Positions 40,938 to 40,959 of a stretch of DNA of 40,959 nt are shown here, piece by piece; position 1 is the stretch's first letter; each line of letters begins with the position of its first letter. The stretch comes from Acidobacteriota bacterium (lineage in GTDB: Bacteria > Acidobacteriota > Vicinamibacteria > Vicinamibacterales > JAFNAJ01). The stretch lies in contig JAHDVP010000006.1 in the NCBI GenBank assembly GCA_023384575.1, forward strand, positions 68,952-109,910, given 5' to 3'. A program made the position numbers and the translations under genes. Under the pieces are notes generated by a model. It saw only the letters and a list, made by a program, of their open reading frames with translations. It was not told where the DNA came from and searched no databases.

Positions 40938-40959
40938 CTACAGGCTACAGGCTACAGGC
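40938..40959. repeat. Tandem CTACAGG heptamer at window edge (three copies seen)
   Basis: CTACAGG occurs three times in a row (40938, 40945, 40952) and is cut by the window end. The same CTACAGG heptamer is inside repeat copy A and differs by one base (CTACAGA) in copy B, so it may be the edge of a longer member of that repeat family. It lies within the upstream region of madL. Confidence 0.6.

Noticed and set aside
40938-40959. Start of a CRISPR array at the right edge
   Set aside because: Units are seven bases, directly adjacent with no spacers, so this is a short tandem repeat.

Overview
The window is about 41 kb of high-GC bacterial chromosome, coding almost end to end on both strands. 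I see no rRNA, tRNA, CRISPR array, phage gene or transposase. The gene families point to Acidobacteriota, probably a Vicinamibacteria-like lineage: an orphan duplicated ABC permease (ADOP type), two secreted S9 peptidases with TolB-like propellers, a large secreted TPR protein, and Ser/Thr kinases fused to propeller or TolB/TPR modules. This placement is an inference from gene content, not from a marker gene.

Layout. (1) 1-3550, minus: operon of an LCAD-type acyl-CoA dehydrogenase, an ACAD10/11-type acyl-CoA dehydrogenase and the N-terminal part of a YgfK-like (putative selenate reductase) protein that runs off the window. (2) 3607-7787, minus: a YdbT/YdbS-like membrane PH-domain pair and a secreted S9 peptidase. 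(3) 7920-8600, plus: a lone cheW behind a sigma-28-like promoter and a strongly structured leader. (4) 8630-10664, minus: a YbdL-like aminotransferase and a PIG-L/LmbE deacetylase. (5) 10997-12965, plus: a glycine-zipper lipoprotein and a class-C beta-lactamase-like serine hydrolase. (6) 13027-14568, minus: a glutamine synthetase homologue without the adenylylation loop. (7) 14745-24966, plus: S9 peptidase, TPR protein, ADOP permease, a YjbQ-like protein with a long extra C-terminal half, and a membrane Ser/Thr kinase with a propeller. (8) 25081-29460, minus: secreted amidohydrolase, small Cys-containing secreted protein, cytosolic kinase-TolB-TPR protein. (9) 29561-32083, plus: aminotransferase and an AAA/DUF4143 ATPase whose start lies next to a perfect palindrome. 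(10) 32263-36607, minus: nitroreductase, alpha/beta hydrolase, a tightly coupled ECF sigma / zinc anti-sigma / membrane protein operon, and an agmatinase-family enzyme. (11) 36811-38238, plus: a nitronate monooxygenase-like FMN protein. (12) 38262-40930, minus: madL-madM and a malonyl-CoA-synthetase-like ligase, read as a malonate uptake and activation operon.

The most coherent systems are the malonate operon, the dehydrogenase/YgfK operon and the sigma/anti-sigma operon. The most interesting non-coding signals are the cheW leader with its flagellar-type promoter, the palindrome at the ATPase start, several near-leaderless starts, and a dispersed intergenic repeat (10750, 30686) that shares a CTACAG core with a tandem heptamer at the right edge. 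Starts were chosen from Shine-Dalgarno spacing, gene overlaps and family N-termini. Functions rest on motifs read by eye, with no database search.
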